A stretch of DNA of 64,000 nucleotides, from contig NZ_CP087715.1 in NCBI RefSeq assembly GCF_020991125.1, positions 3,821,501 through 3,885,500 of the forward strand, given 5' to 3'. This DNA comes from Microbulbifer celer (GTDB taxonomy: Bacteria; Pseudomonadota; Gammaproteobacteria; Pseudomonadales; Cellvibrionaceae). Numbering within the stretch: the stretch's first letter is position 1; every line of letters begins with the position of its first letter. The notes beneath the pieces are model-generated. The model did not search any database, was not told the DNA's origin, and saw only the letters and a list, made by a program, of their open reading frames with translations. This document shows, in pieces, positions 33,749-42,443 of this stretch. Position numbers and translations under genes: made by a program.

Positions 33749-33781
33749 TGACGGCGACTACGGGTGGACAAGGCCACGGAT

Positions 33782-34675
33782 TTAATCCGTGAGCGTGCCG
33801 TTATTGTAGTCGCGCACCGCCTGTTCGATCTGATCGCGGGTATTCATGACGAAGGGACCGTAATGCACCACGGGCTCGTTCAGGGGCAGGCCGTGCAGTA
33901 ACAGCAGCCCAGCGCCCTGCTCTGGTGCAGTGTCGGATGCGCGCAATTGTAGCGACTCACCTTTTTCATACAACACCACATTGCCACCTTTTATCGCACC
34001 GTACTCGGTATCCAGCGCACCGGCGTAGATATAGGCCAGCACGGTATGTTCCACCGGCAACGCCAGATCCACTTTCGCACCCGGTGCGATACGGATATCC
34101 GCGACACTGGCCCGAGACGCGGCATCCAGCAGCGGCGCACTGACGGGCTCGCCGCCGATCTGCCATTCGCCCGCGATCAGGCGCGCGCGGGACCCGGCGT
34201 CATCCAGCGCCAGCTCGCGCACTTCTTCCGGCTGGATATCCCGCCACTGGGGTTTGTTCATCTTGTCCTTGGCGGCCATATTGATCCACAGCTGGAAGCC
34301 GTGCATGCCGCCCTCTCCCTGTGAAGGCATTTCCGAGTGAATGATGCCGCGCCCGGCGCGCATCCACTGGGCTCCGCCCTGGCGGATTGCCCCGCGATTG
34401 CCCAGGTGGTCCTTGTGTTCAAACTCGCCTGATAACATCAGCGTCAGGGTCTCGATACCCCGGTGTGGATGGGGCGGGAAGCCGGCAATATAGTCGTCCG
34501 GATTTTCCGAGCGGATCTCATCGATCATCAGGAACGGGCTGAAGTCCGGGGACTGAAAGCCCGCGACCCGATGGATCTTCACACCGGCGCCATCCGCCGA
34601 TGGGTGACCTGCCACCACGCGCTTGACTGAACGTACGCCGACGTCGGAACTGCGATTGGATGTGAATTTTTGCAT
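33782..34675 (-). CDS. Pirin family bicupin protein
   Basis: 297 residues from ATG 34675, with GGAGGA about 6 bases upstream on the minus strand; the longer frame upstream has no family similarity. The N-terminal cupin contains FPPHPHRGIETLTLM, the metal-binding His pattern of pirins, and WMRAGRGIIHSEMP. A second cupin region lies at ~200-290. Several bacterial pirins are quercetinases or redox-responsive proteins; their physiological role is largely unknown. It is divergent from a LysR regulator (34827), the same arrangement as yhaK/yhaJ in E. coli. The downstream run of quinone and glutathione enzymes suggests a function in handling aromatic or electrophilic compounds. Confidence 0.9.
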   Translation of the reverse strand: MQKFTSNRSSDVGVRSVKRVVAGHPSADGAGVKIHRVAGFQSPDFSPFLMIDEIRSENPDDYIAGFPPHPHRGIETLTLMLSGEFEHKDHLGNRGAIRQGGAQWMRAGRGIIHSEMPSQGEGGMHGFQLWINMAAKDKMNKPQWRDIQPEEVRELALDDAGSRARLIAGEWQIGGEPVSAPLLDAASRASVADIRIAPGAKVDLALPVEHTVLAYIYAGALDTEYGAIKGGNVVLYEKGESLQLRASDTAPEQGAGLLLLHGLPLNEPVVHYGPFVMNTRDQIEQAVRDYNNGTLTD

Positions 34676-34710
34676 GGTTATGCTCCTCCGTTTACGGCAG
34701 TATAGGCCGA

Positions 34711-34722
34711 TAAAATCGCCAG
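34711..34722 (+). promoter_or_regulatory. Candidate regulator motif TAAAATCGCCAG in the pirin/LysR divergent region
   Basis: TAAAATCGCCAG lies between the divergent pirin and LysR genes. A closely similar TAAAATCGCAG occurs on the minus strand at 36908-36918, upstream of the DoxX gene. The shared sequence may be part of a binding site for the LysR regulator; this is inference from two occurrences. Confidence 0.3.
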
Positions 34723-34826
34723 AAAATGGCAAATAATCGCAACTAATATTCGAACAGCTCGACAGATTCCCGAATCTGATCGCTCCAACTTCCACAACGA
34801 AACAACAGAAAGACCAAGGACAGTCT

Positions 34827-35714
34827 ATGGCAAAGGTAACCCTGGAGCAGTGGCGCATGTTTCAGGCCGTGGTGGAGCACGGTGGTTTTTCCCAGGCTGC
34901 GGAAGCGGTGCACAAGAGCCAGTCTTCCATCAATCACGCGGTGCACAAATTACAGGAAAGCCTCGGCATTGCGCTGTTGGAAGTGCGTGGGCGTAAGGCG
35001 GAGCTGACCGACGCCGGGCGCGTACTGCTCAATCGCGCTGGCGGACTGCTGGATGAGGCGGAAGCGCTGGAATCGGTGGCGGAAAGTCTCGCCGCCGGCA
35101 CCGAGGCGCGGCTGCGACTGGCGGTGGATGTACTGTTCGATTACGAGGCGCTGTTCAATGCGGTGGAGCGTTTCGCCGCCGAGTATCCCCACACCCGCCT
35201 GGAGATCCGCGAAACCGTGCTCTCCGGTGCCGAGGAATTGTTACTGCAACAGGACGTGGACTTCATCCTGTCGGCGCGGGTGCCCCAGGGGTTTGTGGGC
35301 GAGCCGGTGTCGCGGGTGAAGTTCGTGCCGGTGGCACATCCGGATCACCCGCTGCACCATCTCGGGCGCCCGGTAAACCGCGAGGATCTGAAGGCGAGCC
35401 GACAGATCGTCATGCGGGATTCGGCGCTCAAGAATCGTCAGGATGCCGGCTGGCTCGGATCTGACCAGCGGATTACGGTGACCAATGTGCACACCTCCAT
35501 CGAGCTGATCGAGCGCGGCCTCGGGTTTGCCTGGCTGCCGGAGACGCGAATTCGCGACTCACTGTCTTCCGATCGCCTGTTGCCCCTGCGCACCGAGGAG
35601 CACTGGGAGCGGGAGGTGTCGGTATATCTTATCTACGCGGATCGGGATCGCGCCGGACCCGCGGCCTGCCTTTTGTTGCGGGCACTGCGGGAAGGCCTTC
35701 CGCCGATGGAATGA
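34827..35714 (+). CDS. LysR-family transcriptional regulator
   Basis: 295 residues. N-terminal winged HTH at residues 5-65 (FQAVVEHGGFSQAAEAVHKSQSSINHAVHKL split over the helices), then a two-lobed effector-binding domain to ~290. Divergently oriented to pirin, with a 151-base shared promoter region. Position and neighbours mirror E. coli YhaJ, the LysR regulator that controls yqjF in response to aromatic breakdown products. Here a YqjF-like DoxX and a YqjG-like reductase lie 2-3 kb downstream. Sequence similarity to YhaJ itself looks modest by eye, so functional equivalence is inferred from context rather than orthology. Confidence 0.9.
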   Translation: MAKVTLEQWRMFQAVVEHGGFSQAAEAVHKSQSSINHAVHKLQESLGIALLEVRGRKAELTDAGRVLLNRAGGLLDEAEALESVAESLAAGTEARLRLAVDVLFDYEALFNAVERFAAEYPHTRLEIRETVLSGAEELLLQQDVDFILSARVPQGFVGEPVSRVKFVPVAHPDHPLHHLGRPVNREDLKASRQIVMRDSALKNRQDAGWLGSDQRITVTNVHTSIELIERGLGFAWLPETRIRDSLSSDRLLPLRTEEHWEREVSVYLIYADRDRAGPAACLLLRALREGLPPME

Positions 35715-35759
35715 GCACAAGCCCGTTAGCGGTCAGATTCAGAAATTGAAGGAATACCC

Positions 35760-36746
35760 ATGACCCGGAAACCCGACCAGATCAATTGGGGCATTATCGG
35801 CTGCGGCAACGTCACCGAAGTCAAAAGTGGCCCTGCGTTCAACAAGGTGGACGGCTCATCCCTGATTGCCGTGATGCGGCGCAATCGCGAAAAGCTGCTG
35901 GATTACGCCACCCGCCACTCGGTGCCGAAAACCTACGAAAGCGCCGAGGCGCTGATCCACGATCCGGATGTGGATGCGATCTATGTGGCGACCCCGCCCG
36001 GCAGCCACAGGGAGTATGCGCTGAAAGTGGCGGCGGCGAACAAACACTGTTGTCTGGAAAAGCCCATGGCGCTCAATTTTGCCGAGTGCCAGGACATCAT
36101 CGCAGCCTTCGAAAAGACGGATGCACAACTGTTTGTGGCCTACTATCGCCGTTCGCTCCCCAGGTTCAACAAGGTAAAAGCGTGGCTGGATGCGGGCAAA
36201 ATCGGGACCGTTCGACACATAAACTGGCATTTCTCCCGCCCGCCTTCCCGGGCAGACCTGTCATCGGCATACGACTGGCGAACGGACCCACAAGTCGCCG
36301 GCGGCGGACACTTTGTGGATCTGGCCTGCCACGGTCTCGATCTGTTCATGTACCTGCTGGGAGATATTACCGAGGCCCGCGGTATCGCGCGCAATCAGCA
36401 GAACCTGTACGACGCCGAGGATGCGGTATCTGCCTGCTGGGCATTCGGCTCCGGCGCCATGGGATCGGGCTTCTGGAATTTCGGTGCCCGGGAAAGTGTC
36501 GACGAGGTGGTCATTCACGGCAGCGAGGGCGCCATCCGTTTTTCGGTGTTTGATCAGCAGCCGCTGATACTGGATGCGACGGCCGGCTCAGAAATGGTGG
36601 AAATCGACCACCCGGAAAATATCCAGTACTTCCATATCGAGAATATGATCCAGCACCTCAAAGGTGGCCGCCGGCATCCGTCCCTGGGCACCGACGCCTG
36701 CAGGGTCTCATGGGTCATGGATCGGATTCTCGCGGGATCTCTGTAG
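35760..36746 (+). CDS. Gfo/Idh/MocA-family NAD(P)-dependent oxidoreductase
   Basis: 328 residues. N-terminal Rossmann fold with WGIIGCGNVTEVKSGPAF, the second-strand DVDAIYVATPPGSH, and the family catalytic EKPMALN (Lys of the EKP motif). The C-terminal alpha/beta domain includes GGGHFVDLACHGLDLF. Such enzymes oxidise or reduce sugars and cyclitols, or act as trans-dihydrodiol dehydrogenases. It starts 45 bases after the LysR stop, so may be co-transcribed with the regulator. Substrate unknown; the quinone/glutathione neighbourhood hints at an aromatic or diol substrate. Confidence 0.9.
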   Translation: MTRKPDQINWGIIGCGNVTEVKSGPAFNKVDGSSLIAVMRRNREKLLDYATRHSVPKTYESAEALIHDPDVDAIYVATPPGSHREYALKVAAANKHCCLEKPMALNFAECQDIIAAFEKTDAQLFVAYYRRSLPRFNKVKAWLDAGKIGTVRHINWHFSRPPSRADLSSAYDWRTDPQVAGGGHFVDLACHGLDLFMYLLGDITEARGIARNQQNLYDAEDAVSACWAFGSGAMGSGFWNFGARESVDEVVIHGSEGAIRFSVFDQQPLILDATAGSEMVEIDHPENIQYFHIENMIQHLKGGRRHPSLGTDACRVSWVMDRILAGSL

Positions 36747-36907
36747 TCCCCTACAGTTCCCGTGGCGGTGTCGCACCCGGCATCGCCACCTTCGCCCCGC
36801 CTTTCTCCGCCCTTTTCCGCAGGAGGGATAAGCGCAGCGCATCCTCCGGTTACCACGGTTAGCCTCCCAAAAAACCAACGGAAATTTCGGTGGGTTTTAC
36901 CGAATAA

Positions 36908-36918
36908 CTGCGATTTTA
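36908..36918 (-). promoter_or_regulatory. Second copy of the candidate TAAAATCGC motif upstream of doxX
   Basis: TAAAATCGCAG on the minus strand, in the AT-rich 80 bases before the DoxX gene. It nearly matches 34711-34722 near the LysR gene. The 251-base gap 36747-36997 otherwise shows only a GC-rich stretch and no gene. Confidence 0.3.
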
Positions 36919-36997
36919 GTTTTGAGAAATCGAATTAAACTAATTAGCCGATCCCCAACATACACTTGCAGCTCTGATCTCTACAGAGGACGCAATC

Positions 36998-37405
36998 ATG
37001 AACAACGGTGTGATGTGTGATTTCACCAAATTGATCGGACGTATTCTGATTTCGGTGATGTTTATTGTGTCTGGGTACAACAAGATAGGCGGTTATGCCG
37101 GTACCCAGGAATACATGGCCGCGATGGGCGTGCCGGGTTTCCTGCTACCGCTGGTGATCCTGCTGGAACTGGGGGGTGGCCTGGCGATTCTGTTCGGGTT
37201 TTTCACCCGCTGGGTTGCGCTGGCGTTTGCCCTCTTCTGTCTCGCGAGCGCGTGGCTGTTTCACAATGTGCCCGATGATCAGACGCAACAGATCATGTTT
37301 ATGAAGAACATCACCATTGCCGGTGGCTTTCTGATCCTGGCCTGTGCGGGCGCTGGACGCTTCAGCTTTGATCACGCCCGCCACCGCCTGAAACACAAAA
37401 ACTGA
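36998..37405 (+). CDS. yqjF: DoxX-family membrane protein, YqjF-like
   Basis: 135 residues, four membrane helices. Closely follows the E. coli YqjF pattern: GYAGTQEYMAAMGVPGFLLP, then VILLELGGGLAILFGF, and a late FMKNITIAGGF. DoxX/YqjF proteins are small inner-membrane proteins linked to quinone or thiol redox; biochemistry is not settled. The next gene, 22 bases on, is YqjG-like, the same order as E. coli yqjF-yqjG, so this is a conserved two-gene unit. In E. coli, yqjF is induced by dinitrotoluene and hydroquinone-type breakdown products through YhaJ; a similar control here by the LysR at 34827 is inferred. Confidence 0.9.
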   Translation: MNNGVMCDFTKLIGRILISVMFIVSGYNKIGGYAGTQEYMAAMGVPGFLLPLVILLELGGGLAILFGFFTRWVALAFALFCLASAWLFHNVPDDQTQQIMFMKNITIAGGFLILACAGAGRFSFDHARHRLKHKN

Positions 37406-37427
37406 TGAGCGATTTTGAGGAAATAGT

Positions 37428-38402
37428 ATGGGCCTGTTAGTAAAAGGAAAGTGGCAGGATCGTTGGTACGACACCGACAAAAGCGGCGGTGAGTTCGAAC
37501 GCGAGACGGCACAGCTGCGCAACTGGATTACCGCCGACGGCAGTGCCGGCCCCACTGGTGAGGGCGGATTTGCCGCCGAGGCGGGGCGCTATCACCTGTA
37601 TGTGTCCCTCGCCTGCCCCTGGGCCCACCGTACCCTGATCTTTCGCAAGCTGAAGAGACTCGAAGACTTCATTTCTGTATCGGTAGTAAGCCCTTATATG
37701 CTGGAAAATGGCTGGAGCTTCAACCAAGACGAAGGTAGTAGTGGTGACGATCTTTACGGCAGTGATTTCCTGCACCAGATCTACACCCGCAACCGCAAGG
37801 ACTACAGCGGCCGGGTGACGGTACCGGTACTGTGGGACAAACAGCGCGAATGTATCGTCAGCAACGAGTCCGCGGAAATCATCCGCATGCTCAATACTGC
37901 CTTTGATGGGCTCACCGGTGACGATCAGGATTTTTATCCACAGGATCTGCGCGGAGATATCGACGCCACCAATGCACTGGTGTATGAGAACGTCAACAAC
38001 GGCGTTTACCGTGCGGGTTTTGCCACCAGTAAGGATGCTTACGAGTCCGCCTACCACCGTCTGTTCGAGGTTCTGGCACAGCTGGAGGTGCGGTTGTCAG
38101 ACAACCGTTATGTCACCGGCGAGCGGATTACCGAGGCGGACTGGCGCCTGTTCACTACCCTGATCCGCTTTGACGCGGTGTATCACGGCCACTTCAAATG
38201 CAACAAACAGCGGCTGGCGGATTACCCGAATCTGTGGGGCTATGTGCGCGAGCTGTATCAGTGGCCGGGGGTGGCGGAGACGGTGGACTTCCACCATATC
38301 AAAACCCATTACTACGCCAGTCACAAAAACATCAATCCCACCGGCATCGTGCCGGTGGGGCCGGAGCTGGATTACGCCGCACCACACGGGCGCGGCAACT
38401 GA
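37428..38402 (+). CDS. yqjG: Glutathionyl-hydroquinone reductase (YqjG-like xi-class GST)
   Basis: 324 residues. The N-terminal thioredoxin fold carries the CPWAHR motif with the catalytic Cys63, the same position as in E. coli YqjG. The C-terminal GST helical domain contains NNGVYRAGFATSKDAYE and ERITEADWRLFTTLIRFDAVYHGHFKCN, hallmarks of S-glutathionyl-hydroquinone reductases. The enzyme removes glutathione from glutathionyl-hydroquinones with a second glutathione, recycling quinone adducts. It lies 22 bases after the YqjF-like gene and is followed by GstA, so the operon probably handles quinone-glutathione chemistry end to end. Confidence 0.95.
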   Translation: MGLLVKGKWQDRWYDTDKSGGEFERETAQLRNWITADGSAGPTGEGGFAAEAGRYHLYVSLACPWAHRTLIFRKLKRLEDFISVSVVSPYMLENGWSFNQDEGSSGDDLYGSDFLHQIYTRNRKDYSGRVTVPVLWDKQRECIVSNESAEIIRMLNTAFDGLTGDDQDFYPQDLRGDIDATNALVYENVNNGVYRAGFATSKDAYESAYHRLFEVLAQLEVRLSDNRYVTGERITEADWRLFTTLIRFDAVYHGHFKCNKQRLADYPNLWGYVRELYQWPGVAETVDFHHIKTHYYASHKNINPTGIVPVGPELDYAAPHGRGN

Positions 38403-38427
38403 GCCGGGACGTGAATCGGAATCTCAA

Positions 38428-38580
38428 TCAGGCGGGCAGCTCGGTGCCGTAGTCAAAGGCCGCGAACTCCTGCTGGTAGAGATCTCCTGTCAGCGCAATC
38501 AGGGCATCGTTGTGGTACTGGCGCAGTTGTCTGGAGGCGCCGGTCTTCGGTCAGCTACTCAATAAACTGGTCGAAGGTAA
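38428..38580 (-). pseudogene. Decayed C-terminal fragment of an unidentified protein
   Basis: The minus strand between yqjG and gstA reads, in one frame, LRQYHNDALIALTGDLYQQEF and ends GTELPA at a stop (38428-38430), while the codons before it (FDQFIE, LTEDRRLQ) lie in another frame interrupted by a stop. The residues look protein-like, with helical heptads, but no start or full domain exists. It is most simply the frameshifted tail of a lost gene. Family not recognised. Confidence 0.4.
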
Positions 38581-38631
38581 TAGCGTTGCTCGGGCGCTGG
38601 GCAAAAATCAAGCACACAGGAGTTGTAAACC

Positions 38632-39231
38632 ATGAAGCTTTTTTATACCCCCGGCGCCTGCTCGCTGTCACCGCATATTGTGGCCTGCGAAGCCGGTATC
38701 GATATCGCGCTATGCAAGGTCGATCTGAAAACCAAACAGACCGAATCCGGCGGCGACTACACCGAGGTCAATCCCAAGGGATCGGTGCCGGCACTGCAGC
38801 TGGAAGGCGGTGAGATCCTCACCGAGGGCCCGGCGATCATCCAGTTCCTGGCGGAGCAGAAGCCGGAGAAAAGCCTGGCGCCGGAGTACGGTACCCTGCC
38901 CCACTACCGCCTGCTGGAGTGGCTGAATTACATAACTGCCGAGGTGCATAAGTCGTTTGTGCCCCTTTTCTGGAACGGCGCCGAGGAAGAAAAAGAGCGC
39001 GCTAAAAAGATTCTCAACCAGCGCTTCCAGTTTATTGAAGATCACCTCAGCGGGGATTATCTGCTGGGGGACGATTTCAGCGTTGCCGACGCCTATCTGT
39101 TCACTGTGTACAACTGGTGCGACAGGGTTGGTGTGGATACCGGTGGTTGGCCAAAGCTCAAGGCGTTTGCCGAACGCATGGCCGCGCGGCCCGCTGTGAA
39201 AAAGGCGATGAAAGATGAGGGGTTGATCTGA
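38632..39231 (+). CDS. gstA: Beta-class glutathione S-transferase GstA
   Basis: 199 residues. The N-terminus MKLFYTPGACSLSPHI carries Cys10 and Ser11 of beta-class GSTs, followed by NPKGSVPAL (cis-Pro) and EGPAIIQFLA. The C-terminal helical domain includes WLNYITAEVHKSF and FSVADAYLFTVYNW, closely like E. coli GstA. It conjugates glutathione to electrophiles and may act as a peroxidase. It follows the glutathionyl-hydroquinone reductase on the same strand, separated by 229 bases that hold an antisense pseudogene fragment, so it probably has its own promoter while belonging to the same functional cluster. Confidence 0.95.
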   Translation: MKLFYTPGACSLSPHIVACEAGIDIALCKVDLKTKQTESGGDYTEVNPKGSVPALQLEGGEILTEGPAIIQFLAEQKPEKSLAPEYGTLPHYRLLEWLNYITAEVHKSFVPLFWNGAEEEKERAKKILNQRFQFIEDHLSGDYLLGDDFSVADAYLFTVYNWCDRVGVDTGGWPKLKAFAERMAARPAVKKAMKDEGLI

Positions 39232-39270
39232 TCCGGGGCTGATCTGAAGAGAAACCCAGGGTTGGCCCTG

Positions 39271-40515
39271 CTATCGCCGCTCTTCGATTTCGATTGGGCT
39301 TCGCGCGCGCGCCACAAACAGGGCCATACAGAGTGCGGCGACGGAGCATGCCAGCATCCCCGCCGCCACGGGAATCAGGGTGCCGGTGTGGAAGCTGTTC
39401 ACCAGTCCTCCCAATACCCCACCGGCAATAAACAGCGACGCGCCGTACAGCGCGTTGGCGGTACCGCTGATCCGCGGGAAAAACTCGAGATAGCAGGCGG
39501 CACTGTTGGGGGTGATGATACCGATACTGCCCATCGCCAGTACCAGCGGCACCATCCACGCCAGCAGCGACTGATCCTGGCCGAAGTACAGGGTGCTGAC
39601 CAGCAGTAGTACGCAGGCACACATCTGCAGCGTCATTCCCACCAGCAGAATCTGCCGCGGCTCGAAGACTTTCAGCAGGCGGATATTCAGCTGCACCATC
39701 AACAGTAGTCCCAGCACGCAGCTACCAAACATCAGCGGGAAATTCGCCGACGACACGCCGAAATGCTCCATAAACACAAACGGCGCGGTGGTGATGTAGA
39801 TAAACATACAGCCGCTCACCAATGCCTGCCCGAACAGGAAACCCAGTGCCCGTGGGCAGCGGAAGATCTGACCGTAACCGCTGAACATGGTGCGCCGTGC
39901 ACTTTTCTGACGGCGCGCGCGGCGGAACCCGGATACAGTTTCCGGCAAGATGACGCGCACCAGAATCATCATCAACAGGGCGTATATCAGCAGGAAAATG
40001 AAAATCGCGTGCCAGTCGCCCAGGGTCAGCAGGGAGGAGCCGATCATCGGCGCCGCCATGGGCGCCACCAGCATCATGGTGGCGATCATCGACATGATCC
40101 GCGCCGCCTCGCGACCGTGATAGAGGTCGCGCACGATGGCACCGCAGATCACCGTAGCAAAGCCGCCCCCCACCGCCTGACAGAAGCGTAGCGCCACCAG
40201 CAGCTCCACGTTGTTGGCAAAGATGATCAGCGCGGTACTGACAATGAAAATCCCGAGGCCGATGGTCCCCACCAGTATCCGGCCCCAGCGGTCCGACAGC
40301 GGCCCGCCACACAACTGCCCCACGGCAAACCCCAGCAGGTAACTGGACACGGAGTGCTGAACCTGCGCCACCTCCACACCCAGGGCGATCGCCATCGCCG
40401 GGATGGCAGGCAGGTAGGTATCGATGGCAAACGGCGTCAGCGCTACCAGTGCAGCGAGACAGGGTGCGAGCCAGCGCGGTGGCTTGCCTTCGGCATTGAG
40501 CAGATTTGGCGACAT
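39271..40515 (-). CDS. Bcr/CflA-type MFS drug efflux transporter
   Basis: 414 residues, 12 membrane helices, DHA1 family. TPFAIDTYLPAIPAMA near the start and GPLSDRWGRILV between helices 2 and 3 (motif A) are typical of Bcr/CflA. These export bicyclomycin, sulfonamides, florfenicol or dipeptides by proton antiport. The gene is the last of a minus-strand run hexR, DUF4153 protein, MFS (gaps of 21 and 137 bases), convergent with gstA. Substrate unknown. Confidence 0.9.
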   Translation of the reverse strand: MSPNLLNAEGKPPRWLAPCLAALVALTPFAIDTYLPAIPAMAIALGVEVAQVQHSVSSYLLGFAVGQLCGGPLSDRWGRILVGTIGLGIFIVSTALIIFANNVELLVALRFCQAVGGGFATVICGAIVRDLYHGREAARIMSMIATMMLVAPMAAPMIGSSLLTLGDWHAIFIFLLIYALLMMILVRVILPETVSGFRRARRQKSARRTMFSGYGQIFRCPRALGFLFGQALVSGCMFIYITTAPFVFMEHFGVSSANFPLMFGSCVLGLLLMVQLNIRLLKVFEPRQILLVGMTLQMCACVLLLVSTLYFGQDQSLLAWMVPLVLAMGSIGIITPNSAACYLEFFPRISGTANALYGASLFIAGGVLGGLVNSFHTGTLIPVAAGMLACSVAALCMALFVARARSPIEIEERR

Positions 40516-40652
40516 AAAAACTCGGATACAGCGGGGAGGTGCGGACCCGGCCTGAACAAGGATAGACTTTGTGCAGGCTTTGGGTGCCGCGGCATGTTAA
40601 CGGGCGCGAAGGGGCGATTCCATAACAACGGGGGATTTGTTCGCGCAGCAGA

Positions 40653-42422
40653 CTACTGTGTAGGATCAAACAGCAATTCATCGCCGATATAGAGCGATTG
40701 CCAACGGGGCGGGCGCAGTTCGAGACTCTCATCTGACAGCTTGCGCTTCAGCACCTCGAACGTTTGATCGAAGCTGCGCCCGGAACTTGAGAGGCGCTGC
40801 CAGCGACCGCCTTCCCGATAAAACACGGTAGTGGTCAGTTGCCGGTTGCGGTACAGGGAAAACAGCAGCACTTCGTCTTCGCCGTCACCGTCCAGATCCC
40901 TGCGCAGCCATACGCAATCGTTATCGCGCAGGCATGTGCGGCCAATGTGTCGGACGTTAAAGTTCTCAGGCAGGGACGCGCCTGCGGGCAGTACCTCGAT
41001 ATTGCGCAGTTGCTTTGCTTCGCTGTCTTCGCGCAGGGGGTTCTGCCGGTGATCAAAGGCGTTCAGTCCGGGGTCCATCAGGGATTGTATATAGCGTGCG
41101 ATTTCCGGGTTCTGCCGGATGATCGTTTCCTGCTCCAGTGAGCGCAGGGTGTCGAGACCGGGGCGGCCGAGCTTGTGGCGCAGAAAGTAGAAGTCGAACT
41201 CCGCCAGTTCGATCTTGCCTTCGAGTAGCCGTGACGCTTGATTGTCGGCGCTGATTTTCCAGAAGTTCAACAGCGGGGACTGGGTGATCAGGCAGATCGC
41301 CAGTATCCAGAAGGCCAGCCCGGTGTTGATACGTCGCAGCCATTCCGCCCACTGCCCGCCGCGGCGCAGAATCGAAATACTGTAGGTCAATGCCAGCAGC
41401 GCCAGGGTCAGTGCCACCACCATTCCCCACAGCCGCTCGGGGGTCCAACCGTATTGCTGCACACGCAGGAACAGTCCGTACAGCGCGAAGGCGGCATAAA
41501 ACGGCGTGACAATCAGGGCCAGCAGCAGAACCCGGTTGATCCACAGCGGGTAGCGCTGGAACGGAAACTCATCCTGGATTACCCCATTGGTGAAGAAGAA
41601 CAGCAGCGCCACCAGCCACAGCAGCAGTACACTGCCGCGCCCGGTATCCCAGATGGGCTGCAGGCCGGTAAATGGCAGGGTGGCGAGAAACACGATGGTG
41701 AGTACCGCCAGCAGCGGCAGCAGTGCCACCAGCATGGTGCGCAGCAACCGTTTCAATGTCAGTACAAAACTCTGCTGCGAGCGGAACAGGATCGCGCCGC
41801 TGCCCGCCACCAGCCAGGTCACCGGATAGAAAAACCAGTCCTCGCCAAAAAGCTGGTGAAAAAAATCGATGCCCACCAGCTTGAACAGAGCCTGCCACAG
41901 ATACAGGATCATCCAGAAGATGGCGGTGAATACCAGCGTCAGCCCGGCGGTGAGCGCATTGTCCCAGGAATAGTGAAACAGCGACGGGTAATCCGGGCGG
42001 GTCAGACGTTCCCGGCCGACGGCGCTGGCGCGTAGCAGGAAAGCGACGATAAACGTGGCGATGCCGGCGGTAACGGCCAGTTCATGGGGCCAGCCACAGT
42101 TAAAGGTATCACTCGGGGTACATTGATAGCCGCGGTAGCCGGCCACCAGCGCCAGCAGCGCGGCAAATGCGGTGACAACCCACCAGGCATGGCGGGCCAG
42201 TCGGGGGGCGATGGTGAGGATCACCAGCGGTGGAATCGCGATTACCAGGGTGTAGCTTAAGTACAGCCACACCGGCGACCAGCTCTCTGCCGCCGGCAGA
42301 GCTTTCAGTAGATAGAGCGCGAGCCCCTGGATCAGGGCGGTAGCAAGGATGGCCTTTCGATTACCGCTGGACAACGGCGAAGGCTCTGCGGTTGAGACTG
42401 AATCTGTGTCGCTTCCCTGCAT
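40653..42422 (-). CDS. DUF4153 integral membrane protein
   Basis: 589 residues. About 10-12 helices cover residues 25-385, followed by a soluble ~200-residue tail (FDHRQNPLREDSEAKQ..., then a beta-rich end). The membrane part (LTAGLTLVFTAIFWMILYLWQALFKLVGI, split) matches DUF4153, a family of unknown function often near envelope or regulatory genes. It starts 21 bases after the hexR stop on the same strand, so the two are probably co-transcribed. The tail contains a short Asp-rich segment (RRDLDGDGEDEVLLFSLYR) like those reporting FG-GAP or calcium-dependent repeats. Role unknown. Confidence 0.8.
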   Translation of the reverse strand: MQGSDTDSVSTAEPSPLSSGNRKAILATALIQGLALYLLKALPAAESWSPVWLYLSYTLVIAIPPLVILTIAPRLARHAWWVVTAFAALLALVAGYRGYQCTPSDTFNCGWPHELAVTAGIATFIVAFLLRASAVGRERLTRPDYPSLFHYSWDNALTAGLTLVFTAIFWMILYLWQALFKLVGIDFFHQLFGEDWFFYPVTWLVAGSGAILFRSQQSFVLTLKRLLRTMLVALLPLLAVLTIVFLATLPFTGLQPIWDTGRGSVLLLWLVALLFFFTNGVIQDEFPFQRYPLWINRVLLLALIVTPFYAAFALYGLFLRVQQYGWTPERLWGMVVALTLALLALTYSISILRRGGQWAEWLRRINTGLAFWILAICLITQSPLLNFWKISADNQASRLLEGKIELAEFDFYFLRHKLGRPGLDTLRSLEQETIIRQNPEIARYIQSLMDPGLNAFDHRQNPLREDSEAKQLRNIEVLPAGASLPENFNVRHIGRTCLRDNDCVWLRRDLDGDGEDEVLLFSLYRNRQLTTTVFYREGGRWQRLSSSGRSFDQTFEVLKRKLSDESLELRPPRWQSLYIGDELLFDPTQ

Positions 42423-42443
42423 ACACCCTGGTTCCGGTTAGTG

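Noticed and set aside
39722..40732. 336-residue minus-strand ORF
   Set aside because: Frame-shifted shadow of the Bcr/CflA gene.
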